The notes below the pieces were generated by a model. The model was not told the DNA's origin and ran no database searches. It worked only from the letters and a program-made list of their open reading frames with translations. The position numbers were made by a program, and so were the translations under genes. Shown here piece after piece: positions 1 through 8,216 of a stretch of DNA of 16,864 nt; within the stretch, counting starts at the first letter, position 1; the number at the start of each line of letters is the position of its first letter. Origin of the DNA: an uncultured Ignavibacteriota bacterium (GTDB lineage: Bacteria > Bacteroidota > Ignavibacteria > UBA10030 > UBA8401); assembly GCA_903907305.1 (NCBI GenBank), contig CAIVNT010000275.1, positions 1 to 16,864 on the forward strand, written 5' to 3'.

Positions 1-642
1 AAATTCATCGGCGATGCAGTGATGGTGCAGTTTGGAATCCCGCTGAAAAATCCGAACCATCGTCTGCTGGCGGTCCGAGCGGGATATGAATTCTCCCGCG
101 TGGTGTTCGAGATGACGCGTGAAGCACGCGAGAAAGGGGAACCGGTCTTTTCCACAAGGATCGGTATCAATTCCGGCAATATGGTGGTCGGATATATCGG
201 CGGCCGTTCGAAGAAAGAATATACCGTCATTGGCGATACAGTGAATCTTGCATCCCGGCTTGAGGGAGTGAACAAATTCTATGGAACATCCTTGATGATC
301 AGCGAATCCACTGCGAACGAACAGGTGACGGATGAATTCCTGCTGCGCGAAATGGATATTATGCGTGTAAAAGGAAAGAAACTTCCGATCAAGATATTCG
401 AAGTGGTGTGTAAACGGGAAGAGATCACGGAACAGCGTTTGAAAATGGTGCAGACATTCGAAGCAGGACTGAAGTTGTACCGCGAGCAGCATTGGAACGA
501 TGCGGTCTCGATGTTCAAAACTGTCCTGAACGCAAAAGCGGATGACTATGCTTCGACGATGTATATCGAACGATGCAACGAATGTAAGAAACATCCGCCG
601 GCAAAGGATTGGGATGGCGTGTATGTGATGACTACAAAATAA
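1..642 (+). CDS. Class III adenylate/guanylate cyclase, C-terminal part (5' end outside window)
   Basis: The open frame enters from the left edge at base 1 and gives 213 visible residues. It begins inside the cyclase catalytic domain at KFIGDA, the motif with the second metal-binding Asp and the Lys that contacts adenine. GINSGNMVVGYIGG and YTVIGDTVNLASR follow (about residues 55-86), containing the purine-contacting Asp and the transition-state Asn and Arg. The Lys/Asp pair points to ATP, so cAMP synthesis is the likely reaction. The first metal-binding Asp lies upstream, outside the window. After the domain, residues 143-213 form a helical, TPR-like tail ending in RCNECKKHPPAKDWDGV. Such a tail is familiar from membrane-anchored CHASE2-type cyclases, but the sensor part is not visible here. 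The next gene starts 32 bp after the stop. Confidence 0.93.
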   Translation, partial: KFIGDAVMVQFGIPLKNPNHRLLAVRAGYEFSRVVFEMTREAREKGEPVFSTRIGINSGNMVVGYIGGRSKKEYTVIGDTVNLASRLEGVNKFYGTSLMISESTANEQVTDEFLLREMDIMRVKGKKLPIKIFEVVCKREEITEQRLKMVQTFEAGLKLYREQHWNDAVSMFKTVLNAKADDYASTMYIERCNECKKHPPAKDWDGVYVMTTK

Positions 643-674
643 TGGGGAAGTTCCATCTATTCATCGGAGATCCA

Positions 675-1889
675 ATGAAAAAATTATACTGCTTGTTTCT
701 GTTCTTCTCATTTGCTGTGATGTTGAATGCACAGAAAATGAAGACAACACAGCCGACAAATTATCTGCGTGAAGGTCCGGGTTCGTATTTCCAGATCGTA
801 GCGGCGCTTCCTGTTTCTGTGGAAGTGAATAAGATGGAGCAGAAAGGAAGCTGGCTGAAAGTAAAGACTGAGCAGAATGATCTCGGATGGCTTTCCGAGA
901 ACAGTTTCGTCAGCAAAAGCGGAAAAGGGGCCCGCGACGAGAACATCATTAAAGGTAAGACCTCCTCCCGTGCTTCCCGCGCAGAACTTGCAGCGGCGGT
1001 AAAAGGATTCGGGAAAAAATATGTGGACAGCAGCGATGCAGGCGGTGAAGAGATCAGCAAATATTCCGAACCGATCGTCACACAGAATGACATGGAACAA
1101 TTCGAGCACAGCTTTACGATCGAACCGTTCCGCGGTTATATGTCTGTTGAAAAGCCGTTCGATATCCAATTCCACGAAGAGGGGATCGGACTCGGTATTG
1201 CTCAGAGGATCGTTACGCAAAAGGGATTGGTGAATGACCGCGTTGCGACTCTGTATGTCAATCTCATCGGAAATTATCTTTCCAAATATACAAAAGCATA
1301 CGATCTCGGCTTCCGTTTCTTCATCCTGAATGATAACCATGCTGCTGCGTATTCTGTCCCCGGCGGTTACATCTTCATTACCAAAGGGATGTTCCAGGCT
1401 TGTGCGAATGAAGCAGAACTTGCTTCAGTGATCGCACATGAAATGGTCCACGTTATTCAGCGGCACGGTGTGAAAGAGCTGAAGAAGAGCGAAGCAAAGA
1501 TCAAATCCGAAGCGGCATTTGCTGAGTTGGAAGAAGATACAGGACCAATGGGTGATGACGAAAAGGAGCTTGATGAATATGCAAGCAATGTTTATCAGAA
1601 TTTGATCTCCCCGCGAATATTGTCCTACGAAACTGATGCTGATAAACTGGCACTGGTCTATTTGAAACGTGCCGGATATGATCCGACCGCACTCCCTTCA
1701 GTGCTTCAAAAGATCTACGAACCATCCGGCGCGGTAGTAGATATTTTTGATGATAACTACATGAAGAAAGATGATATGCGTGAACGACTGCAGAAATTGC
1801 TCAAGGTTGTTCGCGACGAAGGATATCGGACCCGTTCGGACCGTCAATTTACAGAACGCTATCTGCAATACACCGCAGGAATTCGATGA
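675..1889 (+). CDS. Secreted SH3b-domain M48-family zinc metalloprotease
   Basis: The product has 404 residues. The start at 675 is chosen over in-frame upstream starts (609, 642) because it gives a textbook signal peptide, MKKLYCLFLFFSFAVMLNAQ, and because GGAGA lies just upstream at 666-670. The mature protein begins with a bacterial SH3 domain (about residues 25-80, with NYLREGPGSYF and GWLSENSFV), often a cell-wall or peptide-binding module. A linker leads to an M48 peptidase domain (about 165-345). Its zinc site is HEMVH at 255-259, with Glu319 of YETDADKLA as probable third ligand. M48 enzymes of this type (BepA/LoiP relatives) act in the periplasm on outer-membrane or misfolded proteins. 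No TPR repeats follow the protease, unlike BepA. The substrate is unknown. A strong terminator follows, so transcription probably ends after this gene. Confidence 0.9.
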   Translation: MKKLYCLFLFFSFAVMLNAQKMKTTQPTNYLREGPGSYFQIVAALPVSVEVNKMEQKGSWLKVKTEQNDLGWLSENSFVSKSGKGARDENIIKGKTSSRASRAELAAAVKGFGKKYVDSSDAGGEEISKYSEPIVTQNDMEQFEHSFTIEPFRGYMSVEKPFDIQFHEEGIGLGIAQRIVTQKGLVNDRVATLYVNLIGNYLSKYTKAYDLGFRFFILNDNHAAAYSVPGGYIFITKGMFQACANEAELASVIAHEMVHVIQRHGVKELKKSEAKIKSEAAFAELEEDTGPMGDDEKELDEYASNVYQNLISPRILSYETDADKLALVYLKRAGYDPTALPSVLQKIYEPSGAVVDIFDDNYMKKDDMRERLQKLLKVVRDEGYRTRSDRQFTERYLQYTAGIR

Positions 1890-1933
1890 ACATGATTTTT
1901 TTGCAACGCCAATAAAGATCACTCTTGTCTCGT

Positions 1934-1980
1934 ATCGGCGACATTCGGGGGAGTTGTCGCCGATTCCCATTTATTTTTCC
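1934..1980 (+). terminator. Intrinsic (rho-independent) terminator
   Basis: A perfect 10-bp stem, ATCGGCGACA (1934-1943) with TGTCGCCGAT (1955-1964), encloses an 11-nt loop. A T-rich tract, TTTATTTTT, follows at 1970-1978. It lies 45 bp after the M48 protease stop and 57 bp before the next start, as expected for the end of one transcription unit. Confidence 0.85.
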
Positions 1981-2011
1981 CTATTTAACCGGCACAATCT
2001 TTGTCACTAAC

Positions 2012-2016
2012 GAGGT
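2012..2016 (+). promoter_or_regulatory. Ribosome binding site that sets the start of the beta-propeller gene
   Basis: GAGGT lies 4 nt before the ATG at 2021. It supports this start over the longer in-frame start at 1925, which would sit just before the terminator stem and translate through it. Confidence 0.6.
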
Positions 2017-2020
2017 ATCT

Positions 2021-4411
2021 ATGAACCGTTTCGCCTACTCTATTCTCTTTATCCTTGCCGCAGGAATCCTTTCTGCACAGACCGGAAAACTCTCATGGAA
2101 AACAGAGCTTCAGGATGATGCTAAAAAGATCCAGCCGGTGCAGAATGGAAAATATCTTTTCCTCTCCTCCGATGAATATGCTTGGCTGTTCGAGAATTCC
2201 ACCGGCAAGAAAATCTGGAGCGTTGAAGTAAAGGAATACAGCGAAAAGGCGATGCACCATATATTCAATGACTCGCTCTATATTGTAGCCAACGAGGACA
2301 CTCTTTGCTGTTACAGCATGACGGGAGATACGCTCCTCTGGAAAAGATCGTATCAGGGAATCGAACAGGATCGGTTCAGCGGCGTTCAGCAATTAGATAC
2401 AGTGTTGATCGTTTCATATAAGACAAGCGATATCGGGATTAGCCTTGAATCCGGGAAAGAATTGTGGAGAACGCCGGTCGAATATCAGAGATCGCTGCCG
2501 GAAAAAGGAACGGTCAATTCCATTCTTTTGAAAAAACAGCAAAAACATGTTGTCTTTACGGATAATGATGAGTGTGTTCTTCTTTCCACCGTAACAGGAA
2601 AGAAATTGCTGACCTTGCCCAAATCTGAACCGAACAGCGATCTGATCGAACAGCACCGTGCATGGTATTATCTGCCTGCCGAACAGCACACGATTGCACT
2701 CATGTTCAATAAGAACCTTGTTGTGCTCGATCTCGATTCGAACAGGATCATTACGCAGCAGCCGCTCAGCATCTCGGAGAAGTTCAACATCTTCGTCCCG
2801 ACCGCTGAAGGATGTGCAGTGATCGGCGAAGAAAAGATCATTCACGTTAATGTGGTAACCAAAGCCGTTGCTCAGACAATGGCGGATGTTGAGGACCTCC
2901 GGAATATCGTCTTTGCCCATACCGATTCAGGCTTGGTGATGGTGGTCAGTCAGGAAAATATGATGACAGGTTTGAATCTGGTGAATGGAAAACAGCTTTG
3001 GCAGACCGCTCCCAAAACTCCTGCGGCGAGCGGATTCATCCATCGCATCGTTTCATCAGACTCGAATAATATCATTGTGACCTATCTTGATCCGAGCGAT
3101 GATCTGAAATTATATGTTGTCAGCCTGGACGCACTCACTGGAAAGATCAATTACCGAACATTCGTAGCGCATGCGGACGAATCGCTGCCGAAACGGACAC
3201 TTCCGCTTCCCTCGGTAACTTCGGTGACGGAAAAAACTCCCGTATCGTTCGGATTTGAGAATGCCGGATTTACCTATGATGTAACACCGGACAGCGGGAT
3301 CGCAACGATCCTGATCCACACTTCAGCTGAAATGATCGAACCGAATACAAAGAACGGCGGAGGAGAAGGACTTGTTCATGTTGACCTGGAGTCAGGCAAC
3401 GTTACTCTGAAAAGTTATATGAAGATCGCAGATGGTTTATCGTTCAAAGGGGGATTGTCTGCGCTGGCACCCGTGAAAAAAATCGGTAATATCGTATTGC
3501 TGCCGGGAGAGAAGAAACTGGTTGCGTTGAATGCGGCGACCGGTGCAGTGAAGTGGATGCATATCGAACAGGATCTGAACGACAGCTACGTGTTTGAGAT
3601 GACCATGATCGATACCATTCTGTACGTCCGCACGGGCGGCTTCAAACCCGAATTCGCATATGACGAAAAGAAAGAAAAACTGGCTGAGAAAAAACAATGG
3701 GAAGATGAAGGATATTCCGTGATGGCAGTGGATACGGCCGATGGAAAGATCTACTGGAAAAAGACATTTGAGGATGATCCGGGCCGCATATTCTTTGAAT
3801 ATTCTGTCGCCAATTATGTTACGGACAGCAGTCAATTGTTCACAGCAGATGAGAAATTCCTGTATTCATATTCTACAGCACAAAAGGGAATGCTGAACTG
3901 GAAGTTTGAATTCTCGGACAGCGGAATCGGAAAATTCGATGTTAAGTCGATCTACCGTACATCAAAAGCATGGTCCGGCGAAGATGCATTTGTCTACGAT
4001 TCTGCACAGTACAAAAAAGACGAAACGATCGTTTTGAAAAAAACGGATGTATTGTCCGGCACCGTGAACTCCATTGTGTCGAAAGTACTCCATGTGGATT
4101 ACAGCCGTATAAATGACCGGCTGATCGTTATCGGAGAGGACGGCATCACTGCGGTAGATACACAAAAAGGCAAACGTCTCTGGTATTACGAGTGGGATTA
4201 TAACGAGAAGACGATCCATCAGCGTCCGATCATTTTGAAGAACCATCTTTTCTATACTGTGGATGGGAAAGCGTCGTTGTTGAATCTTACATCAGGTAAA
4301 GTGTTATGGTCAGCGAAGATCGACAAGGCTGCTCAGATCTACATAATGCCTGATCGCTCGTCCGTGATCACTGTCGAGAAGGACGAAATAAACGGTTACA
4401 TTATTCCATAA
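2021..4411 (+). CDS. Secreted PQQ-like beta-propeller repeat protein
   Basis: The product has 796 residues, with a signal peptide ending LSAQ at residue 20. At least eleven copies of the PQQ-propeller blade signature, of the form (T/S/D)GKxxW, are visible: TGKKIW (61), TGDTLLW (101), SGKELW (144), TGKKLL (192), NGKQLW (322), TGKINY (373), TGAVKW (507), DGKIYW (574), KGMLNW (622), KGKRLW (716) and SGKVLW (758). This is enough for one large or two stacked propellers. No catalytic residues of a quinoprotein dehydrogenase stand out, so a binding or scaffold role, as in BamB-like proteins, is more likely than redox catalysis. A charged insert (about 545-565, rich in Lys and Glu) separates the seventh and eighth signatures. 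It has no T9SS sorting domain and no lipobox, so it is probably periplasmic. It is the first gene after the terminator, and the next gene follows 33 bp later. Confidence 0.85.
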   Translation: MNRFAYSILFILAAGILSAQTGKLSWKTELQDDAKKIQPVQNGKYLFLSSDEYAWLFENSTGKKIWSVEVKEYSEKAMHHIFNDSLYIVANEDTLCCYSMTGDTLLWKRSYQGIEQDRFSGVQQLDTVLIVSYKTSDIGISLESGKELWRTPVEYQRSLPEKGTVNSILLKKQQKHVVFTDNDECVLLSTVTGKKLLTLPKSEPNSDLIEQHRAWYYLPAEQHTIALMFNKNLVVLDLDSNRIITQQPLSISEKFNIFVPTAEGCAVIGEEKIIHVNVVTKAVAQTMADVEDLRNIVFAHTDSGLVMVVSQENMMTGLNLVNGKQLWQTAPKTPAASGFIHRIVSSDSNNIIVTYLDPSDDLKLYVVSLDALTGKINYRTFVAHADESLPKRTLPLPSVTSVTEKTPVSFGFENAGFTYDVTPDSGIATILIHTSAEMIEPNTKNGGGEGLVHVDLESGNVTLKSYMKIADGLSFKGGLSALAPVKKIGNIVLLPGEKKLVALNAATGAVKWMHIEQDLNDSYVFEMTMIDTILYVRTGGFKPEFAYDEKKEKLAEKKQWEDEGYSVMAVDTADGKIYWKKTFEDDPGRIFFEYSVANYVTDSSQLFTADEKFLYSYSTAQKGMLNWKFEFSDSGIGKFDVKSIYRTSKAWSGEDAFVYDSAQYKKDETIVLKKTDVLSGTVNSIVSKVLHVDYSRINDRLIVIGEDGITAVDTQKGKRLWYYEWDYNEKTIHQRPIILKNHLFYTVDGKASLLNLTSGKVLWSAKIDKAAQIYIMPDRSSVITVEKDEINGYIIP

Positions 4412-4444
4412 TCATTGCTTTAGGATAACCAAGGGAACGTTACG

Positions 4445-5659
4445 ATGAAAACGACCACTACTATTATTAGTATCATTGCACTGCTCATGGCGGGGGCTGT
4501 CGTATCCAATGCTCAGGATACGACGGAAGCAGGTGAGTTCCAAAAATTCATTCAGCAGGAACAGCAGGGTGTTCAGCAGGAAGAGCAGTCTTTCGCACTG
4601 TATACAGCCGAAGTAACGAAACAATTCGATGACTATGTCGCTGAGCAGGAACGGCTCTATAGGGAGTATACAGGTCAGATCGAAAAGAAATGGGGAAAGA
4701 AGAACATCAAAACGAGCACGAAGGAAGAATACGTTGCATACGATTCGAATTATTCCTCGCGCAAGTCGGTGAACTTTGAAGAAGGAAAAGCAACGGTGGA
4801 GATCCTCGTAACGGAAGCAGAAGCGAAGAATCCTGCCATGATCCAGCAGAAGTTGCAGGAGCAGGTCGCCCAGCTTGCCGTAAGCAAAGGGGGGACCGAT
4901 CCGCTTGAAATGAAGAATGATGTCAAACCGGAGAAGAAACCGATCGTTTCCGAACAATTGGCAATGTCGGACGGAAGACCCGTCACTGAACGGAACGCGA
5001 AGCAATACGCTGAAGAAACAGTAAAAAAAGCGCTGGTAACCCAGGAAGTTGTCGTTGGTAAGGACGGAGTGAAACGTGTCGTGGTGGGTGTACAGATGCC
5101 GCTCGTACCGAATCACGTGAAGAAACGTGCAGCGGATTTTCGTGAAACGGTGAAAAAAGAATCGGACCGATTCGGAATTGATGTCACTCTGGTCTATGCT
5201 ATCATGCACACCGAAAGTTATTTTAATCCCAAAGCGAAATCCCCTGTTCCCGCGTTTGGACTGATGCAGCTTGTTCCGAAATCCGGTGCACGTGATGCGT
5301 ATCTCTTTGCGCGGAAGAAGGATTCACTCGTCACAGGAGAATATCTGTATGTGGCGGACAACAATATCGAACTTGGAACTGCATACCTGACAAAACTCTT
5401 TACAGTTGATTTTCGGGGGATCAAGGATCCAAAGAGCCGCATCTATTGTACGATCTCCGCTTACAATACAGGACCGGGAAATGTGGCCAAAGCATTTACT
5501 GGAAAACGGAATGTGACCCAGGCACTCCCGAAGATCAATTCCATGAATTCCGATGAACTGTTCGATTATCTAAAGAAGAATCTGCCGTTCGAAGAGACCC
5601 GTTCATACGTTGCAAAAGTGAGCGAACGGATGGGGCTGTATGATGAATGGAGCAAGTAA
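4445..5659 (+). CDS. mltC: MltC-like lytic murein transglycosylase
   Basis: The product has 404 residues and cleaves peptidoglycan glycan strands with formation of 1,6-anhydro-muramyl ends. A signal peptide ends SNAQ at residue 24. A Gln/Glu-rich helical stretch (29-85) is followed by the MltC-type N-terminal domain (about 90-125, with AYDSNYSSRKSVNFEEG). The SLT lysozyme-like domain covers about 235-395. Catalytic Glu257 lies in AIMHTES, followed by GLMQLVP (272-278) and SAYNTGPGN (338-346), all matching MltC order and spacing. E. coli MltC is a lipoprotein of about 360 residues. Here there is no lipobox Cys, and the protein appears to be cut by signal peptidase I, so it may be soluble in the periplasm. 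AAGGGA lies 8 nt upstream of the start. The assignment to the MltC branch of SLT enzymes is firm; strict orthology is not shown. Confidence 0.9.
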   Translation: MKTTTTIISIIALLMAGAVVSNAQDTTEAGEFQKFIQQEQQGVQQEEQSFALYTAEVTKQFDDYVAEQERLYREYTGQIEKKWGKKNIKTSTKEEYVAYDSNYSSRKSVNFEEGKATVEILVTEAEAKNPAMIQQKLQEQVAQLAVSKGGTDPLEMKNDVKPEKKPIVSEQLAMSDGRPVTERNAKQYAEETVKKALVTQEVVVGKDGVKRVVVGVQMPLVPNHVKKRAADFRETVKKESDRFGIDVTLVYAIMHTESYFNPKAKSPVPAFGLMQLVPKSGARDAYLFARKKDSLVTGEYLYVADNNIELGTAYLTKLFTVDFRGIKDPKSRIYCTISAYNTGPGNVAKAFTGKRNVTQALPKINSMNSDELFDYLKKNLPFEETRSYVAKVSERMGLYDEWSK

Positions 5660-5661
5660 CA

Positions 5662-5683
5662 CAATGACGCAAATGGGTCATTG
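5662..5683 (+). other. Short intergenic hairpin
   Basis: CAATGAC (5662-5668) pairs perfectly with GTCATTG (5677-5683) across an 8-nt loop. It starts 2 bp after the transglycosylase stop. No T-tract follows, so it is not a standard intrinsic terminator. It could act as an mRNA 3'-end or processing structure, or be chance. Confidence 0.4.
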
Positions 5684-5736
5684 AAGGGGATGCACCAAAT
5701 ACCTATCGTATTCTACACAATCACACTAGAAATATT

Positions 5737-6942
5737 ATGAATATACCAATAATGACCTTACGGTCTATTACGGCCGTACTGTTCTTCTCCATGATCATTT
5801 CCGCGCAGACACGAAGGGTGGTGGACGGGATCGGCACAGGCGGAAAATATGCAAAGATATCGGATGCGATTGCGGCTTCCGCCACCGGTGATACGATCGA
5901 TGTACTGCAGGGGACATTTACCGAAGCAGCGACGATCACTGTCCCGAAACGCCTGGTGATACAGGGAGCGGGGTATAGATCTAACGGGACGATCCTAAAA
6001 AAAACAGGAATGAGTTTTGCCGATGCTGCGGATAATTCCCGTTTCTATGGGTTCCGGCTTGATACGCTCACCATCACTCTTGAAGCAAGCGCAGATAATG
6101 TTCTTGTTGCTGAGAATCATTTCATCACCAGCAATATATATATCGGAGGAAATACCGGTGATACCATCCGTAACAATATCTTTGTCTATCCTAATTCCAT
6201 CAATCCGATTTACACAGTATACAATACCAGTCTCATCAATCTGATGATCTCCAACAATATCTTCGACGGGACCTCCTCTGCGAACGGAGTTACTGCACTC
6301 TACTTTAGAGTGCAGAGCGCGAACCAATCCGGTATTAAAGTGCTCAACAATTTCTTCGGTGAGACCGGATATGTCTATTCGGGCGACTGGAATGCGTTCG
6401 ATGGAATATCATTCGTCGGGAATATCTTCTATAAAGTTGCGAATATCACAGCTGCAGTCGGACTGGCCAATCTCTATTCAGGGAACTGGCTCTATTCGGT
6501 AACAGGAACGCCGATCCAGCCAACGAATGGTGTGGATAACGGAACCGGCGATCCGCAGTTCACCCGGTTCGATCTGGTGAAAGGATTTATCTTTGTCGGC
6601 GATTCCGCGCAGGATTCGGATCTGAGGATCAAAACAACAGCAACAGCATACCCGAATTCTCCTGTGGACGGAAGTTATCGCTCTATCTCTCCGATGTCGC
6701 TCAATTATATCGATGTGCAGCAGCAGCCGGGTGTCGGTAATACGAATCGTGCAGATGCCGGGATCTTCGGAGGACCGTATCCATTTAAGAGCCCGTTCGT
6801 GCCGTCGACCGTTCCGGGTGTCAATTCTATTACTGCAATTTCGACCACGACCGGCGGTGTTGTGGTGAGTCCGAAAGGTGTCGTGAAAGTAGATGTGAAA
6901 GGTTCATTCGGCGGAACGAATGAACCCAAGGTCAATGAATAA
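5737..6942 (+). CDS. Secreted right-handed beta-helix (pectate-lyase-like) protein, copy 1
   Basis: The product has 401 residues. The signal peptide ends with Ala-Gln in SMIISAQ (about residue 24). The mature chain starts with VVDGIGTGGKYAKISDAI, the opening typical of parallel beta-helix proteins of the DUF1565/NosD kind. Rungs rich in Asn, Ile and Thr follow (NNIF, SNNIF, LNNFF). No lyase or glycosidase active-site residues are evident, so a binding or structural surface role is as likely as polysaccharide cleavage. It is a clear paralogue of the next gene: near-identical blocks are GDTIRNNIFV, the SADNVLVAENHF/NADNCLIANNFF pair and RADAGIFGGPYPF. The last 35 or so residues form a small beta-rich module shared with copy 2, and there is no T9SS sorting domain. 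A second in-frame ATG at 5752 gives a shorter signal peptide; neither start has a convincing Shine-Dalgarno site. Confidence 0.82.
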   Translation: MNIPIMTLRSITAVLFFSMIISAQTRRVVDGIGTGGKYAKISDAIAASATGDTIDVLQGTFTEAATITVPKRLVIQGAGYRSNGTILKKTGMSFADAADNSRFYGFRLDTLTITLEASADNVLVAENHFITSNIYIGGNTGDTIRNNIFVYPNSINPIYTVYNTSLINLMISNNIFDGTSSANGVTALYFRVQSANQSGIKVLNNFFGETGYVYSGDWNAFDGISFVGNIFYKVANITAAVGLANLYSGNWLYSVTGTPIQPTNGVDNGTGDPQFTRFDLVKGFIFVGDSAQDSDLRIKTTATAYPNSPVDGSYRSISPMSLNYIDVQQQPGVGNTNRADAGIFGGPYPFKSPFVPSTVPGVNSITAISTTTGGVVVSPKGVVKVDVKGSFGGTNEPKVNE

Positions 6943-6968
6943 TTTTTATTCTTTTTGATAAATCAATC

Positions 6969-6973
6969 AGGAG
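6969..6973 (+). promoter_or_regulatory. Strong ribosome binding site before beta-helix copy 2
   Basis: AGGAG lies 7 nt before the ATG at 6981. It is the best Shine-Dalgarno match in this gene run. Copy 1 and the giant gene have no clear site, so copy 2 may be translated more strongly than its neighbours. Confidence 0.6.
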
Positions 6974-6980
6974 TAATACC

Positions 6981-8168
6981 ATGAAACAGATTTTAACATT
7001 TCTTGTCCTTCTTATTTTGGGAATAAGCACATCGTCTGCAACGATCCGTGTGGTGGACGGTGTCGGCGCATCCGGTTCAGGTCGGTTCGCAAAGATCGCT
7101 GACGCAGTAACATCGGCAGTGACGAATGATACGGTACTCGTTCTTCCGGGTATCTATCGTGAAGCTGATGTAACGATCGATAAGAAATTGACTGTTCTTG
7201 GTTCCGGATATCGTGAAGTAAAGAACGGGGGGACGCATTTGCTCGGCATGGGATTCGGGATTGCCGATGCTGCAGATGGGACGAAAATTCAAGGGTTTCG
7301 TTTTCTGGGAAGCACTGTCTCATTTGCCGGCAATGCCGATAACTGTCTCATTGCAAACAATTTCTTTTCGAATTCCAATATATATTTTGCCGGGAACGTC
7401 GGCGATACCATACGGAACAATATCTTTGTGATGACGAGTGCGACGAGTGCGGTGTACACTCCGTACAATTCTGCGCTCCAGAATATCGTCATTGCAAACA
7501 ATATCATTTCCGGATCCGGTCAAACAAATGGTGTTATCGCATTATATATCCGCGTGCAGGCAGTGAATTTGAACAATGTTCAGATCATCAATAATTTCAT
7601 TGAAAAATATAACTATTTGTATAGTAATGACTGGGGGATCAATACCGGTTTGGTGATTGCAGGAAATATCTTCCACAAAATCGGATCCATTTCACAGTAT
7701 ACTACGAGTCCGGCATCGTTGTATTCCGGCAATTGGAAATTGAATCTCACTGTCGGTATCGGGGAACCGTCCAGCGGCACGGACAACGGCAGTGGCGACA
7801 TCACCTCGCTGTTCACTCGTTTCGATCAGGGATTCGATTTCAAAGACAGCCCTTCAACAGATACCGATTTCAGATTCAAGAACACTGCGACACCGTATCC
7901 CGATTCTCCAGTGGATGGAAGTGCTCAGGCGATCTCACCTCTCGGCTCCTGGTATGTGGATTATCTTCAGCAACCGGGATCTGTCAACTCCAATCGTGCG
8001 GACGGCGGTATCTTCGGCGGTCCGTATCCTTTTGGTTCCGGGTATGGCGGTCCTCTGCTTCCGGCAGTGTCAAATCTCAGCGTCAGCCCCGCCGTTACAG
8101 CACCGAACGGAACGATCCAGATCAATGCGACCGGTTCCGTCATCGGATATCCGGGAAGAAATAACTAA
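6981..8168 (+). CDS. Secreted right-handed beta-helix protein, copy 2
   Basis: The product has 395 residues, with a signal peptide cleaved near SSA|TIRVVDG, followed by the same beta-helix fold as copy 1. By eye close to half of the aligned residues are identical over the first 180. The strongest block is GDTIRNNIFV, and both copies share the late motif RADxGIFGGPYPF. The protein ends in a short module, LSVSPAVTAPNGTIQINATG, which resembles the end of copy 1 (VVVSPKGVVKVDVKG) and may be a C-terminal interaction strand. There is no catalytic signature and no T9SS domain. It lies 38 bp after copy 1 and 48 bp before the giant gene. This is the only secreted product here whose predicted +1 residue is not Gln. 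Confidence 0.82.
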   Translation: MKQILTFLVLLILGISTSSATIRVVDGVGASGSGRFAKIADAVTSAVTNDTVLVLPGIYREADVTIDKKLTVLGSGYREVKNGGTHLLGMGFGIADAADGTKIQGFRFLGSTVSFAGNADNCLIANNFFSNSNIYFAGNVGDTIRNNIFVMTSATSAVYTPYNSALQNIVIANNIISGSGQTNGVIALYIRVQAVNLNNVQIINNFIEKYNYLYSNDWGINTGLVIAGNIFHKIGSISQYTTSPASLYSGNWKLNLTVGIGEPSSGTDNGSGDITSLFTRFDQGFDFKDSPSTDTDFRFKNTATPYPDSPVDGSAQAISPLGSWYVDYLQQPGSVNSNRADGGIFGGPYPFGSGYGGPLLPAVSNLSVSPAVTAPNGTIQINATGSVIGYPGRNN

Positions 8169-8216
8169 TTCACAGGTCGATTATTGAACAGTACAATCTG
8201 AACGAACTGATCATCA

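Noticed and set aside
1996..2003. AATCTTTG as a Bacteroidota-type -7 box (TANNTTTG)
   Set aside because: It matches 7 of 8 positions, but it lies only 17 bp before the start codon and I see no matching -33 TTTG at the right distance.
4412..5209. A 265-codon minus-strand open frame opposite the transglycosylase
   Set aside because: Its product is rich in Phe, Leu, Arg and His with no domain, and the plus-strand gene has a full set of MltC motifs.
7733..8187. Two overlapping plus-strand open frames (7733-8164 and 7792-8187) near the end of beta-helix copy 2
   Set aside because: Both are out of frame with the real gene, lack signal peptides and domains, and arise from the same codons.
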